Source: UBA1479 sp048263775
GTDB lineage: Bacteria; Pseudomonadota; Alphaproteobacteria; Rhodospirillales; Casp-alpha2
Direction: 5' to 3'
DNA length: 64,000 bases
NCBI GenBank assembly: GCA_048263775.1
Contig: JBLXDU010000002.1
Coordinates: 62,001 to 126,000 of the forward strand
Shown here: positions 7,525 through 16,198 of the stretch, piece by piece
Layout: every line of letters begins with the position of its first letter
Numbering within the stretch: the first letter of the stretch is position 1
The notes under the pieces: generated by a model
Database searches by the model: none
Seen by the model: only the letters and a program-made list of their open reading frames with translations
What the model was told of the DNA's origin: nothing
Position numbers and translations under genes: made by a program

Positions 7525-10296
7525 CTAATGCGCCTCGTCCCAATTGGCGCCGGTGCCGATGTCGACGTCGAGCGGCACGCTGAGATGCGCCGCGCCGGAC
7601 ATGACCTTGCGGATCACGTCGCGGGTCGCCTCGATCTCGGTATCGGGAACCTCGAAGATCAATTCGTCATGGACCTGCAGCAGCATGCGGGCACCCAGGC
7701 CCGCCGCCTCGAGAGCATCCGGCACGCGGATCATGGCGCGCTTGATGATGTCGGCCGCCCCGCCCTGGATCGGCGCGTTGATGGCGGCGCGCTCGGCAAA
7801 CCCCCGCATGTTGGGGTTGCGGTCGTTGATGCCGCGGACATGGCATTTGCGCCCGAATGTGGTTTCCACGAAGCCCTGCTTCTTGGCCTGTTCCTTGGTT
7901 CGCTCCATATAGGCCTTGATGCCCGGATACTGTTCGAAATAGGCATTGATGTACTCACCCGCCTCACCGCGGGAAATGCCCAGCTGACGGGCCAGGCCGA
8001 AGGCGGAAATACCATAGATGATGCCGAAGTTGATGGCCTTGGCGCGGCGCCGGACCATGGGGTCCATGCCCTCGACCGGAATGCCGAACACCTGACTGGC
8101 CGTCAGGGCGTGAATGTCGATGCCGTCGTGGAACGCCTGCTTGAGAACGTCGATCCCCGCCACATGGGCCAGCAGGCGCAGTTCGATCTGTGAATAGTCC
8201 GCCGACATCAGGGTATATCCCTTGTCGGCGACGAAGGCGGTGCGGATCTTGCGCCCTTCCTCGGAGCGGATCGGAATGTTCTGCAGGTTGGGGTCCGACG
8301 ACGACAGTCGCCCGGTCGCCGCGACGGCCTGGGCATAGTTCGTATGGACCCGCCCGGTCTTGGGATTGATCTGGCCGACCAATGTGTCCGTATAGGTGCT
8401 TTTCAGCTTCGCCAATTGGCGCCAATCCAAAACCTTCTGCGGCAGCTCATGGCCTTGGGCGGCCAGTTCTTCGAGGACCTCTGCCCCCGTGGCATAGGCG
8501 CCGGTCTTGGTTTTCTTGCCGCCGTCCAGGCTCATCTCATCGAACAGGATTTCGCCAAGTTGCTTGGGCGACCCGATGTTGAACTCGCGGCCGGCAAGCT
8601 TATGAATCTCGCCCTCCAGATCGTCCATGCGGGCGGCGAAATCGGCGCTCAGGTCCCTGAGGACGCCGGCGTCGACCTTGATGCCGCGCCGTTCCATGTC
8701 ACGCAGCACCGGGACCAGGGGCCGTTCCAGGGTCTCATAAACGGTGACCATGTGTTCGGCCACCAGACGCGGCTTGAACACGCCATGCAGACGCAGCGTG
8801 ATATCCGCGTCCTCGGCGGCGTAATCAAGCGCCTTGTCCAGCGGCACCCGGTCGAACGACACCTGGGCCTTGCCGGTGCCGGCGACATCCTTGAACTTGA
8901 TCGTGTCGTAATCAAGGAAATCGCGGGCCAGGTCGTCCATGCCGTGGCCGTGCAGGCCACCGTCGAGCACGTAGGACAGCAGCATGGTGTCATCCACGGG
9001 TGTGACCTCGACGCCGTAGCGGCCGAGCACCTGGATGTCGTACTTGATGTTCTGGCCGACCTTCAGGATCGACGGATCCTCAAGCATCGGTTTCAGTGCC
9101 GCCAGGGCGTCCTTCAGGGGAATCTGCTCCGGCGCACTCTCGCCGCCGCCGTCTCCGTCACCCAGGTCTAATTGCCCCTGGGGTACGGCCGACACATGGG
9201 CCAGCGGGATGTAGCAGGCGCGGCCCGCTTCGGTCGAAAGCGACACGCCGACCAGGCCCGCCCCCATGGCGTCCAACGCATCCGTTTCCGTATCCACGGC
9301 GACGACGCCGGTGGCGTAGGCGGCCTTGATCCAGGGCTGAAGCTGGTCGAGCGTCTGCACCAGGTCGTACTGCGGGGCGAGCACGGCGGACGACTGCGTT
9401 GCTGCGCCGTTGCTGCCATTCGCGGGCATGCCCAGGCGGCTTTCCACCGTGGTCGCCAAGGACTTGAAGCCGAGGTCGCGCAGGAAGGTCAGAAGGGTTT
9501 CCGCATCCGGCGCCTTCTTGCGCATCTCGTCGATGGTCCGCGTTGTGGGCACATCGTCCCTGAGCGTCACCAGATCACGCGAAATGCGCGCCATGTCGGC
9601 CTGTTCCATCAGGGATTGGCGCCGCTTGGGCTGTTTGATTTCTTCCGCGCGGGCCAGCAGCGTGTCCAGGTCGCCGTATTCACCGATCAACTGCGCCGCC
9701 GTTTTCACACCGATACCGGCCACGCCCGGCACGTTGTCCGACGAATCGCCGGCCAGGGCCTGCACGTCGATCACCTTGTCCGGCGCGACACCGAATTTTT
9801 CCATAACCTGCTCGGGGCCGATCTCACGGTTCTTCATGGCGTCGAACAGGACCACGCTGTCATCGACCAGTTGCATCAGGTCCTTGTCCGAAGACACGAT
9901 GGTCACCTCTGCTCCCCGTTCGCGGGCCTGGCGGGCGTAGGTTGCGATCAGGTCATCGGCTTCGAACCCGTCCATGTCGATGGCCGGCACGTTGAGCGCT
10001 TCGGTCGCCTTGCGCACCAGTTCGAACTGCGGGATCAGGTCGTCGGGTGCGGGCGGGCGGTGAGCTTTGTATTCGGGGTAGATGTCGTTGCGGAAGGTCT
10101 TGCGCGCCCGATCGAAGATGACGGCGACGAAATCGGCCTCCGTGTCCTCGACCAGCTTCATCAGCATCTTGGTGAACCCGAACACCGCGTTGGTCGGGGT
10201 GCCGTCGGGGGCCGTCATCGGCGGCAGCGCGTGATAGGCGCGGAAGATGAAGCCCGAGCCGTCGACCAGAAAGACATGTTCGCGTTGATCGGTCAT
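7525..10296 (-). CDS. polA: DNA polymerase I
   Basis: 923 residues, full length for PolA. Three parts are visible. The 5'-3' exonuclease covers about residues 1-290 (VDGSGFIFRAYHALPP at the start, metal-site aspartates in GFEADDLIATYA and SSDKDL). A 3'-5' exonuclease region from about 310 retains the catalytic DTETD at 335-339, so proofreading is probably active. The polymerase domain runs from about 540 to 923 with motif A (SADYSQIELRLLAH), motif B (RRRAKAINFGIIYG) and motif C (VHDE, residues 875-878). It fills repair and Okazaki gaps in the cytoplasm. The gene stands alone, and the region upstream holds a strong palindrome. Confidence 0.98.
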   Translation of the reverse strand: MTDQREHVFLVDGSGFIFRAYHALPPMTAPDGTPTNAVFGFTKMLMKLVEDTEADFVAVIFDRARKTFRNDIYPEYKAHRPPAPDDLIPQFELVRKATEALNVPAIDMDGFEADDLIATYARQARERGAEVTIVSSDKDLMQLVDDSVVLFDAMKNREIGPEQVMEKFGVAPDKVIDVQALAGDSSDNVPGVAGIGVKTAAQLIGEYGDLDTLLARAEEIKQPKRRQSLMEQADMARISRDLVTLRDDVPTTRTIDEMRKKAPDAETLLTFLRDLGFKSLATTVESRLGMPANGSNGAATQSSAVLAPQYDLVQTLDQLQPWIKAAYATGVVAVDTETDALDAMGAGLVGVSLSTEAGRACYIPLAHVSAVPQGQLDLGDGDGGGESAPEQIPLKDALAALKPMLEDPSILKVGQNIKYDIQVLGRYGVEVTPVDDTMLLSYVLDGGLHGHGMDDLARDFLDYDTIKFKDVAGTGKAQVSFDRVPLDKALDYAAEDADITLRLHGVFKPRLVAEHMVTVYETLERPLVPVLRDMERRGIKVDAGVLRDLSADFAARMDDLEGEIHKLAGREFNIGSPKQLGEILFDEMSLDGGKKTKTGAYATGAEVLEELAAQGHELPQKVLDWRQLAKLKSTYTDTLVGQINPKTGRVHTNYAQAVAATGRLSSSDPNLQNIPIRSEEGRKIRTAFVADKGYTLMSADYSQIELRLLAHVAGIDVLKQAFHDGIDIHALTASQVFGIPVEGMDPMVRRRAKAINFGIIYGISAFGLARQLGISRGEAGEYINAYFEQYPGIKAYMERTKEQAKKQGFVETTFGRKCHVRGINDRNPNMRGFAERAAINAPIQGGAADIIKRAMIRVPDALEAAGLGARMLLQVHDELIFEVPDTEIEATRDVIRKVMSGAAHLSVPLDVDIGTGANWDEAH

Positions 10297-10354
10297 GGGG
10301 ATCCATTTCGGTGGGTGGGGATGCAGGCTGGCGGGCCGGGTCGGCGCACCCCCT

Positions 10355-10384
10355 GTTATAGCCCGGCGGACGGGCGGGCATGAA
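10355..10384 (-). promoter_or_regulatory. Predicted polA promoter
   Basis: On the minus strand TATAAC (10360-10355) is preceded at 18 bases by the poor hexamer TTCATG (10384-10379). The predicted start, near 10348, lies about 50 bases before the polA ATG. Confidence 0.35.
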
Positions 10385-10394
10385 GGGTTTATCT

Positions 10395-10416
10395 ATGACG
10401 AACGGCCGTTCGTCAT
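10395..10416. promoter_or_regulatory. Perfect 22-base palindrome upstream of polA
   Basis: An uninterrupted, fully self-complementary 22-base sequence whose core is CGAAC-GGCC-GTTCG (10399-10412), flanked by ATGA/TCAT. It is centred about 57 bases upstream of the predicted polA start and about 120 bases beyond the stop of the CHCC gene. No T-run follows on either strand, so a dimeric protein-binding site is likelier than a terminator. Confidence 0.55.
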
Positions 10417-10537
10417 CGCGCAAGAAAGGGCATTAGATATGCGCCGTTGCGGCGGCGAGAACACCCCACCGGTCAACCTGCCGGGGCAAGGATATTTAAG
10501 CCATCCCCTTGGGCCTGGCGAAGACCAAGGCCGCAGC

Positions 10538-10720
10538 CTAGTGGCCGTGGCTGGCGACCGGGGCGTCAGGGTTGAGAAGATAGCGTTTCGAGCAATAGGG
10601 GCAGACGACCTCCGCCTCTTCGTCGAACTTCAGGAACACCTTTGGGTGGCCCAGCGCGCCGCCGCCTCCGTCGCAGGCGACGATCGGCGTGTCCACGTAG
10701 ATGGGTTCTTCCGGGTCCAT
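10538..10720 (-). CDS. Zinc-finger CHCC domain protein (NDUFS6-like)
   Basis: A 60-residue protein with the zf-CHCC pattern: Cys16, His25, Cys40 and Cys43, the last two in CPYCSKRYLL. This matches the bacterial relatives of the mitochondrial complex I subunit NDUFS6. The ATG at 10720 is chosen because AAGGGATACGAC precedes it and the family normally begins close to the first Cys. In alphaproteobacteria such proteins are thought to act in complex I assembly or as a zinc subunit; that is family knowledge, not visible here. It is separate from polA by about 240 bases and divergent from the ABC ATPase gene. Confidence 0.85.
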   Translation of the reverse strand: MDPEEPIYVDTPIVACDGGGGALGHPKVFLKFDEEAEVVCPYCSKRYLLNPDAPVASHGH

Positions 10721-10889
10721 GTCGTATCCCTTGATTCGCTGTTCCAGTCCGCCCGGGTCAGGCCATGACCGTTGACCCTGCGCTTGAGCGGATGATACCG
10801 ATTGCGGCCCGACAATCAATATGCAGCGGCATCATTCCGGCGCCGCCGGCCGATCCGGTCCGGCGTACCGGCGCCCTCCCGAGGAGCCA

Positions 10890-11903
10890 ATGACGGTCCA
10901 AACTTCCGATACCGCCCGGAGCCAGCCTGAATTCGCGGTGGAAATCAGCCATTTACGTAAGGTCTACGGGCGCGGCGGCAATGTGCCCGGGGACACGGGC
11001 CAGACCGTGGCCGCGCTCAAGGATCTTTCGCTGAACGTGCCCCGGGGCTCGTTTTTTGCCCTTTTGGGCCCTAATGGGGCGGGCAAATCGACACTCATCA
11101 ACATTTTGTCGGGTTTGGTCATCAAATCCTCGGGCCAGGCCCGGGTGTGGGGCCATGACATTGACCGTGACATGCGGGCGGCGCGGTTGTCACTCGGCGT
11201 GGTGCCCCAGGAACTGAACTTGGATCCGTTTTTCACGCCGCGCGAACTGCTGGAGGTTCAGGCCGGCCTATTCGGCGTGCCGGCCAGCCGTCGCCGCTCC
11301 GACGAGATTCTCGCCGCCGTCGGCCTGGCCGATAAAGCAAATGCTTATGCCCGCTCGTTGTCGGGCGGCATGCGCCGGCGCATGCTGGTCGCCAAGGCCA
11401 TGGTCCATTCTCCGCCGGTGCTAATCCTGGACGAACCCACGGCGGGGGTTGACGTGGAACTGCGCCGCCAGCTTTGGGTGACCATGCGCGATCTTAATGC
11501 GCGGGGCACGACGATTCTGCTGACCACCCATTATCTGGAAGAAGCCCAGGCGCTCTGCGACCGGGTCGCCATCATCAACCATGGCGAACTGGTCGCCTGC
11601 GATGATACGGCAGCACTTCTGGCGCGCCTGGATTCCAAGGAAATGCTGATCACCGTCGACCGCGACATCACCGACGTGCCGGACGTTCTGAGCACCTTCC
11701 GCACGGACCTGCCCACGCCCCGGCAGATTTCCGTGTCCTTTCCGCCGTCGCAGGCCCATTCGGGCCAGATCATCGCCGCCATGCAGGACGCGGGCTATGT
11801 CATCACCAACCTGACGACCAAGGAAGCGGCGCTGGAAGACGTGTTTCTGCGCCTGACGTCCGGCGGCCCCACAGACGGCGACCGGGCGGCCGCCGGGAAA
11901 TGA
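10890..11903 (+). CDS. ABC-2-type transporter ATP-binding protein
   Basis: 337 residues. Walker A is GPNGAGKS (60-67), the signature is LSGGM (157-161), Walker B is VLILDEP (177-183) and the switch histidine lies in LLTTHYLEEAQ. The pattern, with a DrrA-like C-terminal extension of about 80 residues, is that of exporters with separate ABC-2 permeases. ATG 10890 has GAGGAG just upstream. No permease gene lies nearby. Instead the stop codon overlaps the start of a lipoprotein hydrolase gene by four bases, so the two are translationally coupled. The substrate is unknown, and the membrane partner must be encoded elsewhere. Confidence 0.93.
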   Translation: MTVQTSDTARSQPEFAVEISHLRKVYGRGGNVPGDTGQTVAALKDLSLNVPRGSFFALLGPNGAGKSTLINILSGLVIKSSGQARVWGHDIDRDMRAARLSLGVVPQELNLDPFFTPRELLEVQAGLFGVPASRRRSDEILAAVGLADKANAYARSLSGGMRRRMLVAKAMVHSPPVLILDEPTAGVDVELRRQLWVTMRDLNARGTTILLTTHYLEEAQALCDRVAIINHGELVACDDTAALLARLDSKEMLITVDRDITDVPDVLSTFRTDLPTPRQISVSFPPSQAHSGQIIAAMQDAGYVITNLTTKEAALEDVFLRLTSGGPTDGDRAAAGK

Positions 11904-12925
11904 CCCGGGGCCTCCTGCGGCGGCTCGCCGCCCTGGCGTTCTGCGGGCTGCTCGCGGCCTGCGCTGTGCCGCTGACCTATCCGGCGGGGCCGGCGGCGAC
12001 CACACCCCACTTCCTGATGGATTGGTTCGTTGCCCGTGACGGCATCCGTATGACCGTGCGGTCATGGAAGCCCCAGGGGCCGGCCAAGGCCGTGATCGTG
12101 GCGATGCACGGGTTCAATGATTATTCCAATTTCTTCGCGGAACCCGGTGCCTGGCTGGCGGACCGGGGCATTGTCTCCTACGCCTATGATCAGCGCGGCT
12201 TCGGCGACGGTGTGGGGATCGGCCTTTGGGCCGGGGCCGACGCCTATGCCCGCGACCTCGCCGATTTCACGGTCCTTGTGCGCCGAACTCATCCGGGGGT
12301 TCCCGTCTACGTACTGGGCGAAAGCATGGGCGGCGCCGTCGCCCTGGTTGCTGCGACGGGGCCTGCGGAAAGTCGACCCGACGCCGACGGAATGATCCTG
12401 GCCGCCCCCGCCGTCTGGGGCCGCGCCGCCATGGCGTGGTACGAACGGGGCGCGCTGTGGCTCACGGCCCATACCATCCCGACTTTCCGTCTGACGGCGC
12501 AGGGCCTCAACATTCAGCCGTCGGATAACATCGACATGCTGCGCGCCTTGGGCCGCGACTGGCGGGTCATCAAGCGCACGCGGGTCGAAACCATTTACGG
12601 CCTGGTCGAATTGATGGATCGGGCGCTCGCCGCGGCCCCTAAGTTTTCCGAACAGGCGCTGATCCTTTACGGCGCCAAGGACGACATCATTCCCGGCCGG
12701 CCGACGTTCGCAATGGTGCGCCGCCTTCCGGCTGCGGCCAAGGACCGCCAGACCTTCGCGCTTTACGACGGCGGCTATCACATGCTGCTGCGTGACCTCA
12801 ACGCCGAGACCGTGTGGCGCGACATCCACGCCTGGATCGAAAACGCCCAGGCCCCCCTGCCGTCCGGCGCGGACAGGCGGGCGACCCGGGCGCTTGAGAA
12901 AGGGGCTCTGGCCGAAAAGCCCTAG
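11900..12925 (+). CDS. Lipoprotein alpha/beta hydrolase, monoacylglycerol-lipase-like
   Basis: 341 residues. The N-terminus is a lipoprotein signal with lipobox LAAC ending at Cys21, so the enzyme should be membrane-anchored on the periplasmic side. The hydrolase fold has the nucleophile elbow GESMGG (Ser142), an oxyanion region at HGFNDYSNFF, a late acid in LYGAKDDIIPG and a candidate catalytic His in GGYHMLLRD. This is the Hydrolase_4/lysophospholipase type that acts on acylglycerols or lysophospholipids. The ATG overlaps the preceding ABC ATPase stop as ATGA, which suggests a shared envelope lipid task. Confidence 0.88.
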   Translation: MTRGLLRRLAALAFCGLLAACAVPLTYPAGPAATTPHFLMDWFVARDGIRMTVRSWKPQGPAKAVIVAMHGFNDYSNFFAEPGAWLADRGIVSYAYDQRGFGDGVGIGLWAGADAYARDLADFTVLVRRTHPGVPVYVLGESMGGAVALVAATGPAESRPDADGMILAAPAVWGRAAMAWYERGALWLTAHTIPTFRLTAQGLNIQPSDNIDMLRALGRDWRVIKRTRVETIYGLVELMDRALAAAPKFSEQALILYGAKDDIIPGRPTFAMVRRLPAAAKDRQTFALYDGGYHMLLRDLNAETVWRDIHAWIENAQAPLPSGADRRATRALEKGALAEKP

Positions 12926-12929
12926 GCGA

Positions 12930-13913
12930 TCAGCAGCCCGCCGTGCATTTCCCCACGCCGTCGAAGGCCATGGTTCTGCCGCTCAGCGGGATATGCACCG
13001 GCACCTTGGCCGCCTTCATGAAGGTCAGGGTCCGCTTGCCGACGACCTTGCCGCCCTCGGTCCCCGTCTCGTTGGCGTGGGACGCGATGACGGAGGCCGG
13101 CTTGATCAGGTCGTTGATAACATAGGCGGCCTCCATCGGGCCGGTGGTGTAGGTGTCGCCGATGTTCATGACCACCAAGTGGGCCTTGTACTGATCGCCG
13201 ACCACGGTCTTCTGTTCCGACGTCACGCCGGTGTCGCCGGACAGATAGGTGACCAGGCCGTTGGAAAAGGTCAGCACGTAGCCCGTGGGCGGCCCGGCAT
13301 AGGCGGTCAGCCCCGCCGCATCCAGCATCTTGCCGAGATCGCCGCCGACCATGGCCCCCGCGACGCCGTTGGAATGGACGGCCGGCACGGTGGTGATGGT
13401 GACGCCGCCGACGGCGGTCGACGCGCCGAAGCGCACCAGAACGGATTTCTTGGGGTCCCCACCCAGGGCCTTCAGCTTGCCGGCGAAGAACTTGGGCATT
13501 TCCGATCCGGTCACGATCTTTGCACCCGTGGCGATGGCGATATTGGCGGCGTTGGTATTGGGCGTCGCCTTGGCCGAAACGTCGGGCTTGGCGCAGGTGC
13601 CGGCCCCCGGGGCGGGCAAGTGGCGGTCGCCCGCATGGTCGCCGTGCATATGGCTGACCAGAACGGCGTCGATCTTGCCCAGGCGCGGGTCGCTGCCCCC
13701 GGCCACCGTGCGGCCCGGATCATAAAGCAGCCGCGTGCCGTCGGGGTCCTCGAAAATCAGGGCTCGGTCCTGGCGGCAGAATTCGCCTGCGTGGCTTCCC
13801 AAGGGTGTGACCTTGACCTCGGCGGCCTGGGCCGGGGCGGCGGTGAATGCGGTGGTACCGGCAAGGAGCCCCGCACCTATGGTCAGTGCGCGGGGAAAAG
13901 TGATGCGTGTCAT
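12930..13913 (-). CDS. Secreted metallo-beta-lactamase-fold protein, UlaG-like
   Basis: 327 residues from the ATG at 13913, which has GGAGGACCAAATC before it. A signal peptide is present (LTIGAGLLAGTTAFTAAPAQA). The metal site HMHGDH follows the strand KIDAVLVSHMHGDHAG. Later ligands are in VHSNGVAGAM and LSGDTGV. The layout, with a short sheet before the HxHxDH and few insertions, resembles the UlaG/UPF0173 branch of the MBL superfamily more than true lactamases. Substrate unknown. It is separated from the upstream ompA-like gene by about 120 bases, so co-transcription is possible, and converges on the lipoprotein hydrolase with a four-base gap. Confidence 0.83.
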   Translation of the reverse strand: MTRITFPRALTIGAGLLAGTTAFTAAPAQAAEVKVTPLGSHAGEFCRQDRALIFEDPDGTRLLYDPGRTVAGGSDPRLGKIDAVLVSHMHGDHAGDRHLPAPGAGTCAKPDVSAKATPNTNAANIAIATGAKIVTGSEMPKFFAGKLKALGGDPKKSVLVRFGASTAVGGVTITTVPAVHSNGVAGAMVGGDLGKMLDAAGLTAYAGPPTGYVLTFSNGLVTYLSGDTGVTSEQKTVVGDQYKAHLVVMNIGDTYTTGPMEAAYVINDLIKPASVIASHANETGTEGGKVVGKRTLTFMKAAKVPVHIPLSGRTMAFDGVGKCTAGC

Positions 13914-14031
13914 GATTTGGTCCTCCCAAATGGCGCGCGCCGCGCCGGTTATTCCCGGGCGGGCGGCGGATGCGGGAAAGTGTGCCGTGGAACGAAGAGG
14001 CACGCAACGCCGATCACCGGCCCCGATGGCG

Positions 14032-14628
14032 CTAGCGGACGAGAATCTCGACGCGGCGGTTGCGGGGCTCCGGCACCTCGTCCGCGGTTTTGATCAGGGG
14101 ATCGTACTCGCCGTGGGAAACTGCCGAGATAATGTCGGCAGAGACGCCCTCGGCAACAAGGGCCGTGCGCACGGCATCAACCCGGGCCAAGCCAATGCGG
14201 GCGTTCAGTTCGGCGCCGCCGACCCGGTCCGTATGGCCGACCACGCTGATCCGCACGGCGCGACGGCTGCGGATATCAGTCAGCGCCTGGGCCAGCGCCT
14301 CGCGGGCAGCCGGGCTCAGGACGTCGCTGCCGGTATCGAAATACAGAAGATAGCTTTTCGGCGGGGCCGGTTGGGCGGCAAGGGCGCCGGCGAACAGGCC
14401 CTGAATTTCCGCATTGGAATAGGCCGTGACGGCGCCCAGCGTGCCGGCCGCGTCGACGCCGACGCCGGTGTTTTCCTGATCCAGGGTCTGACTGTCCGAT
14501 CCCGCGGTGACGACGACCTGGCCGACGTCGCCGTTGGGATCGGCCTGCAGAATGACCAGGGTGTCGGGCGGGTCGTTGGCGGCGGCGGCCGCGATCATCA
14601 GGGACAGGGCGACGAGAAATTCAATCAT
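14032..14628 (-). CDS. OmpA-family C-terminal domain protein
   Basis: 198 residues with an N-terminal signal/anchor (MIEFLVALSLMIAAAAA). A C-terminal OmpA/MotB-type peptidoglycan-binding domain spans about residues 95-195: LYFDTGSDVLSPAAREAL, then VVGHTDRVGG with the conserved His-Thr-Asp, the R-x-x-A helix (LARVDAVRTAL) and NRRVEI at the end. Such domains bind diaminopimelate of the wall and tie envelope complexes to it. The region between is low-complexity. GAGGCCCCCAG precedes the ATG. It follows the FecR-domain gene by 32 bases on the same strand, so the two probably form an operon. Confidence 0.88.
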   Translation of the reverse strand: MIEFLVALSLMIAAAAANDPPDTLVILQADPNGDVGQVVVTAGSDSQTLDQENTGVGVDAAGTLGAVTAYSNAEIQGLFAGALAAQPAPPKSYLLYFDTGSDVLSPAAREALAQALTDIRSRRAVRISVVGHTDRVGGAELNARIGLARVDAVRTALVAEGVSADIISAVSHGEYDPLIKTADEVPEPRNRRVEILVR

Positions 14629-14660
14629 CTGGGGGCCTCATGGGCTTGCCGCCGGGGCGG

Positions 14661-15107
14661 TTATTGAACCGGTTTGACTTTGAGCAGGAACTTGGTGCCA
14701 CGGATGCCGATGGTCATGCTCGGCGTCGCCACGCTCACCTGATCGGGCGCGATGGCGCCGATCTTGCCGGACAGGTAGCTCAGGGTGCCGTGCAGGACCT
14801 GCATGCCGAACCCGACCTTTTTGGCCTGCGGCTCGTACACGAAGCGGTCGATCAGGACGCGGCTGTTTTCCCCCAGGCTCAGGGTCGTGCTGTCGTTGAG
14901 CGAGATGCCGATTCCGCCGTTTGCGCCGGTCGAGACATCGTCGTTGAGAAAAATGTCCGCGCCGACCTGGGGCGTGATCTTGCGATCCCCCTGCAAGATG
15001 GTGGCGGTGCCGATGACTTCCTTGACGATGCCGATGGGGGCGGTGTCCGATGCCTGGGCCGTGCCGGACAGGCAGAAAATGAGGGACAGGGCGAAAAGGC
15101 AGCGCAT
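14661..15107 (-). CDS. Periplasmic FecR-domain protein
   Basis: 148 residues: signal peptide (LFALSLIFCLSGTAQA), then a compact FecR domain with the typical segments GTATILQGDRKITPQVGADI, SLNDSTTLSLGENSRVLID and SVATPSMTIGIRGTKFLL. FecR domains occur both in iron-signalling anti-sigma factors and in free periplasmic proteins linked to surface adhesion systems. This one lacks a membrane span and cytoplasmic part, so it is of the free type. The start is fixed by AGGAGCCGCGC. The next gene encodes an OmpA-like wall-binding protein, so a shared envelope function is likely but undefined. Confidence 0.82.
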   Translation of the reverse strand: MRCLFALSLIFCLSGTAQASDTAPIGIVKEVIGTATILQGDRKITPQVGADIFLNDDVSTGANGGIGISLNDSTTLSLGENSRVLIDRFVYEPQAKKVGFGMQVLHGTLSYLSGKIGAIAPDQVSVATPSMTIGIRGTKFLLKVKPVQ

Positions 15108-15222
15108 GCGCGGCTCCTATTTTTGCTCTCTGTCCTCCCCCGACGACTACAAAAGCCGGTGGCGGCGGAAAAGGAAAGCTTTTTCACGATCCCCGCTACC
15201 GCGCGAAGGGCCCAAGGGAAGC

Positions 15223-15252
15223 TTGCCATACGCGGAACCTTGGGGGTATGGT
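15223..15252 (+). promoter_or_regulatory. Predicted tRNA-Arg promoter
   Basis: TTGCCA (15223-15228), an 18-base spacer and TATGGT (15247-15252) lie about 29 bases before the tRNA 5' end, as expected for a short 5' leader removed by RNase P. Confidence 0.4.
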
Positions 15253-15280
15253 CCGCCCGTTCGCGCCAGCGCCGACCAAG

Positions 15281-15357
<77 letters not shown>

Positions 15358-15560
15358 TTTCCTTCAACCGACACATGCCTTCCCGTCCGCCCTTTCGGGG
15401 GCCGCCGGCGGTTCTGGTCGCGGCGTATTTAACACTTGCGGGAGTGTACAAGTCCCGCCATCATATTCATCAAATATAAAATGAATGCCGGCGCGTGATG
15501 CCGTCGTATCGCTTGCGGGCATTGTGAAACATCTACGGAAACATCCAAGGAACCCGCCCC

Positions 15561-16178
15561 ATGAAACATCTCCTGATCGCCCTGGTCTGTCTGTTCACCC
15601 TCGCCGTCTCGGCGCCACCACAGGCGGCCGCCGATGACGACGCCCTGGAGGTCAAGATCAATGCCCGCATGGGCAGCGTTACCGTGCCCACCGCCGACGG
15701 TCCGGTGAAGATCATGCGCAATCAGGACACCAACAACACCATCGATTCGGCCTATGCCAAGACGTCGCGCAAATGCCCGCCGTTCTGCATCCAGCCCATG
15801 CAGGTGGCGCCCGGCGTGACCACGGTCGGCGAGGTCGAGCTTTTGGAATTCGCCAAGGCCGGCGGCAAGATGATCGACGGCCGCACAGTCGAATGGCACG
15901 TCAAGGGCACCATCCCGGGGGCTATCAACATGCCCTACACGCAGATGGCGGAACGGCTCGATGAAATCGGCTGCACCCGCGGCGCCGACAAGAAATGGGA
16001 CTGCGCCAAGGCGGAAAAGGTCCTGTTGTTCTGCAACGGCCCCTGGTGTGGGCAGTCCCCCATGGCCATCAAGGCGATGCTGCGCGAAGGCTATCCGGCG
16101 GACAAGATTCTCTATTACCGGGGCGGGATGCAGGCCTGGCACGTGCTTGGCCTGACGGTGGTCGAAGGCAATTTTTAG
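15561..16178 (+). CDS. Periplasmic rhodanese-like protein
   Basis: 205 residues with a signal peptide (MKHLLIALVCLFTLAVSA, then PPQAAA). The rhodanese fold is visible from about residue 90: KMIDGRTVEWHVKGTIPGA, then the catalytic loop LLFCNGPWCGQS and the closing GGMQAWHVLGL. Cys158 is the expected persulfide carrier, but the loop has a second Cys at 163 and lacks the usual arginine. Another pair, Cys72 and Cys76 in KCPPFC, lies ahead of the domain. Sulfur transfer or a thiol/metal redox role in the periplasm is an inference. The gene stands alone; the intergenic stretch before it holds nothing I could identify. Confidence 0.8.
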   Translation: MKHLLIALVCLFTLAVSAPPQAAADDDALEVKINARMGSVTVPTADGPVKIMRNQDTNNTIDSAYAKTSRKCPPFCIQPMQVAPGVTTVGEVELLEFAKAGGKMIDGRTVEWHVKGTIPGAINMPYTQMAERLDEIGCTRGADKKWDCAKAEKVLLFCNGPWCGQSPMAIKAMLREGYPADKILYYRGGMQAWHVLGLTVVEGNF

Positions 16179-16198
16179 GGCCGCCTGACGTCCGGTTT

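Noticed and set aside
9172..10383. A 403-codon open frame on the plus strand opposite polA
   Set aside because: It is wholly antisense to a clear polA, has no ribosome site and reads as an unstructured composition artefact of high GC. The same applies to long frames opposite ubiD (41694-43454, minus) and opposite gshA/lysK (47885-49759, minus).
10395..10416. The polA palindrome as a terminator of the CHCC gene
   Set aside because: It lies about 120 bases past the stop and no T-run follows on either strand.
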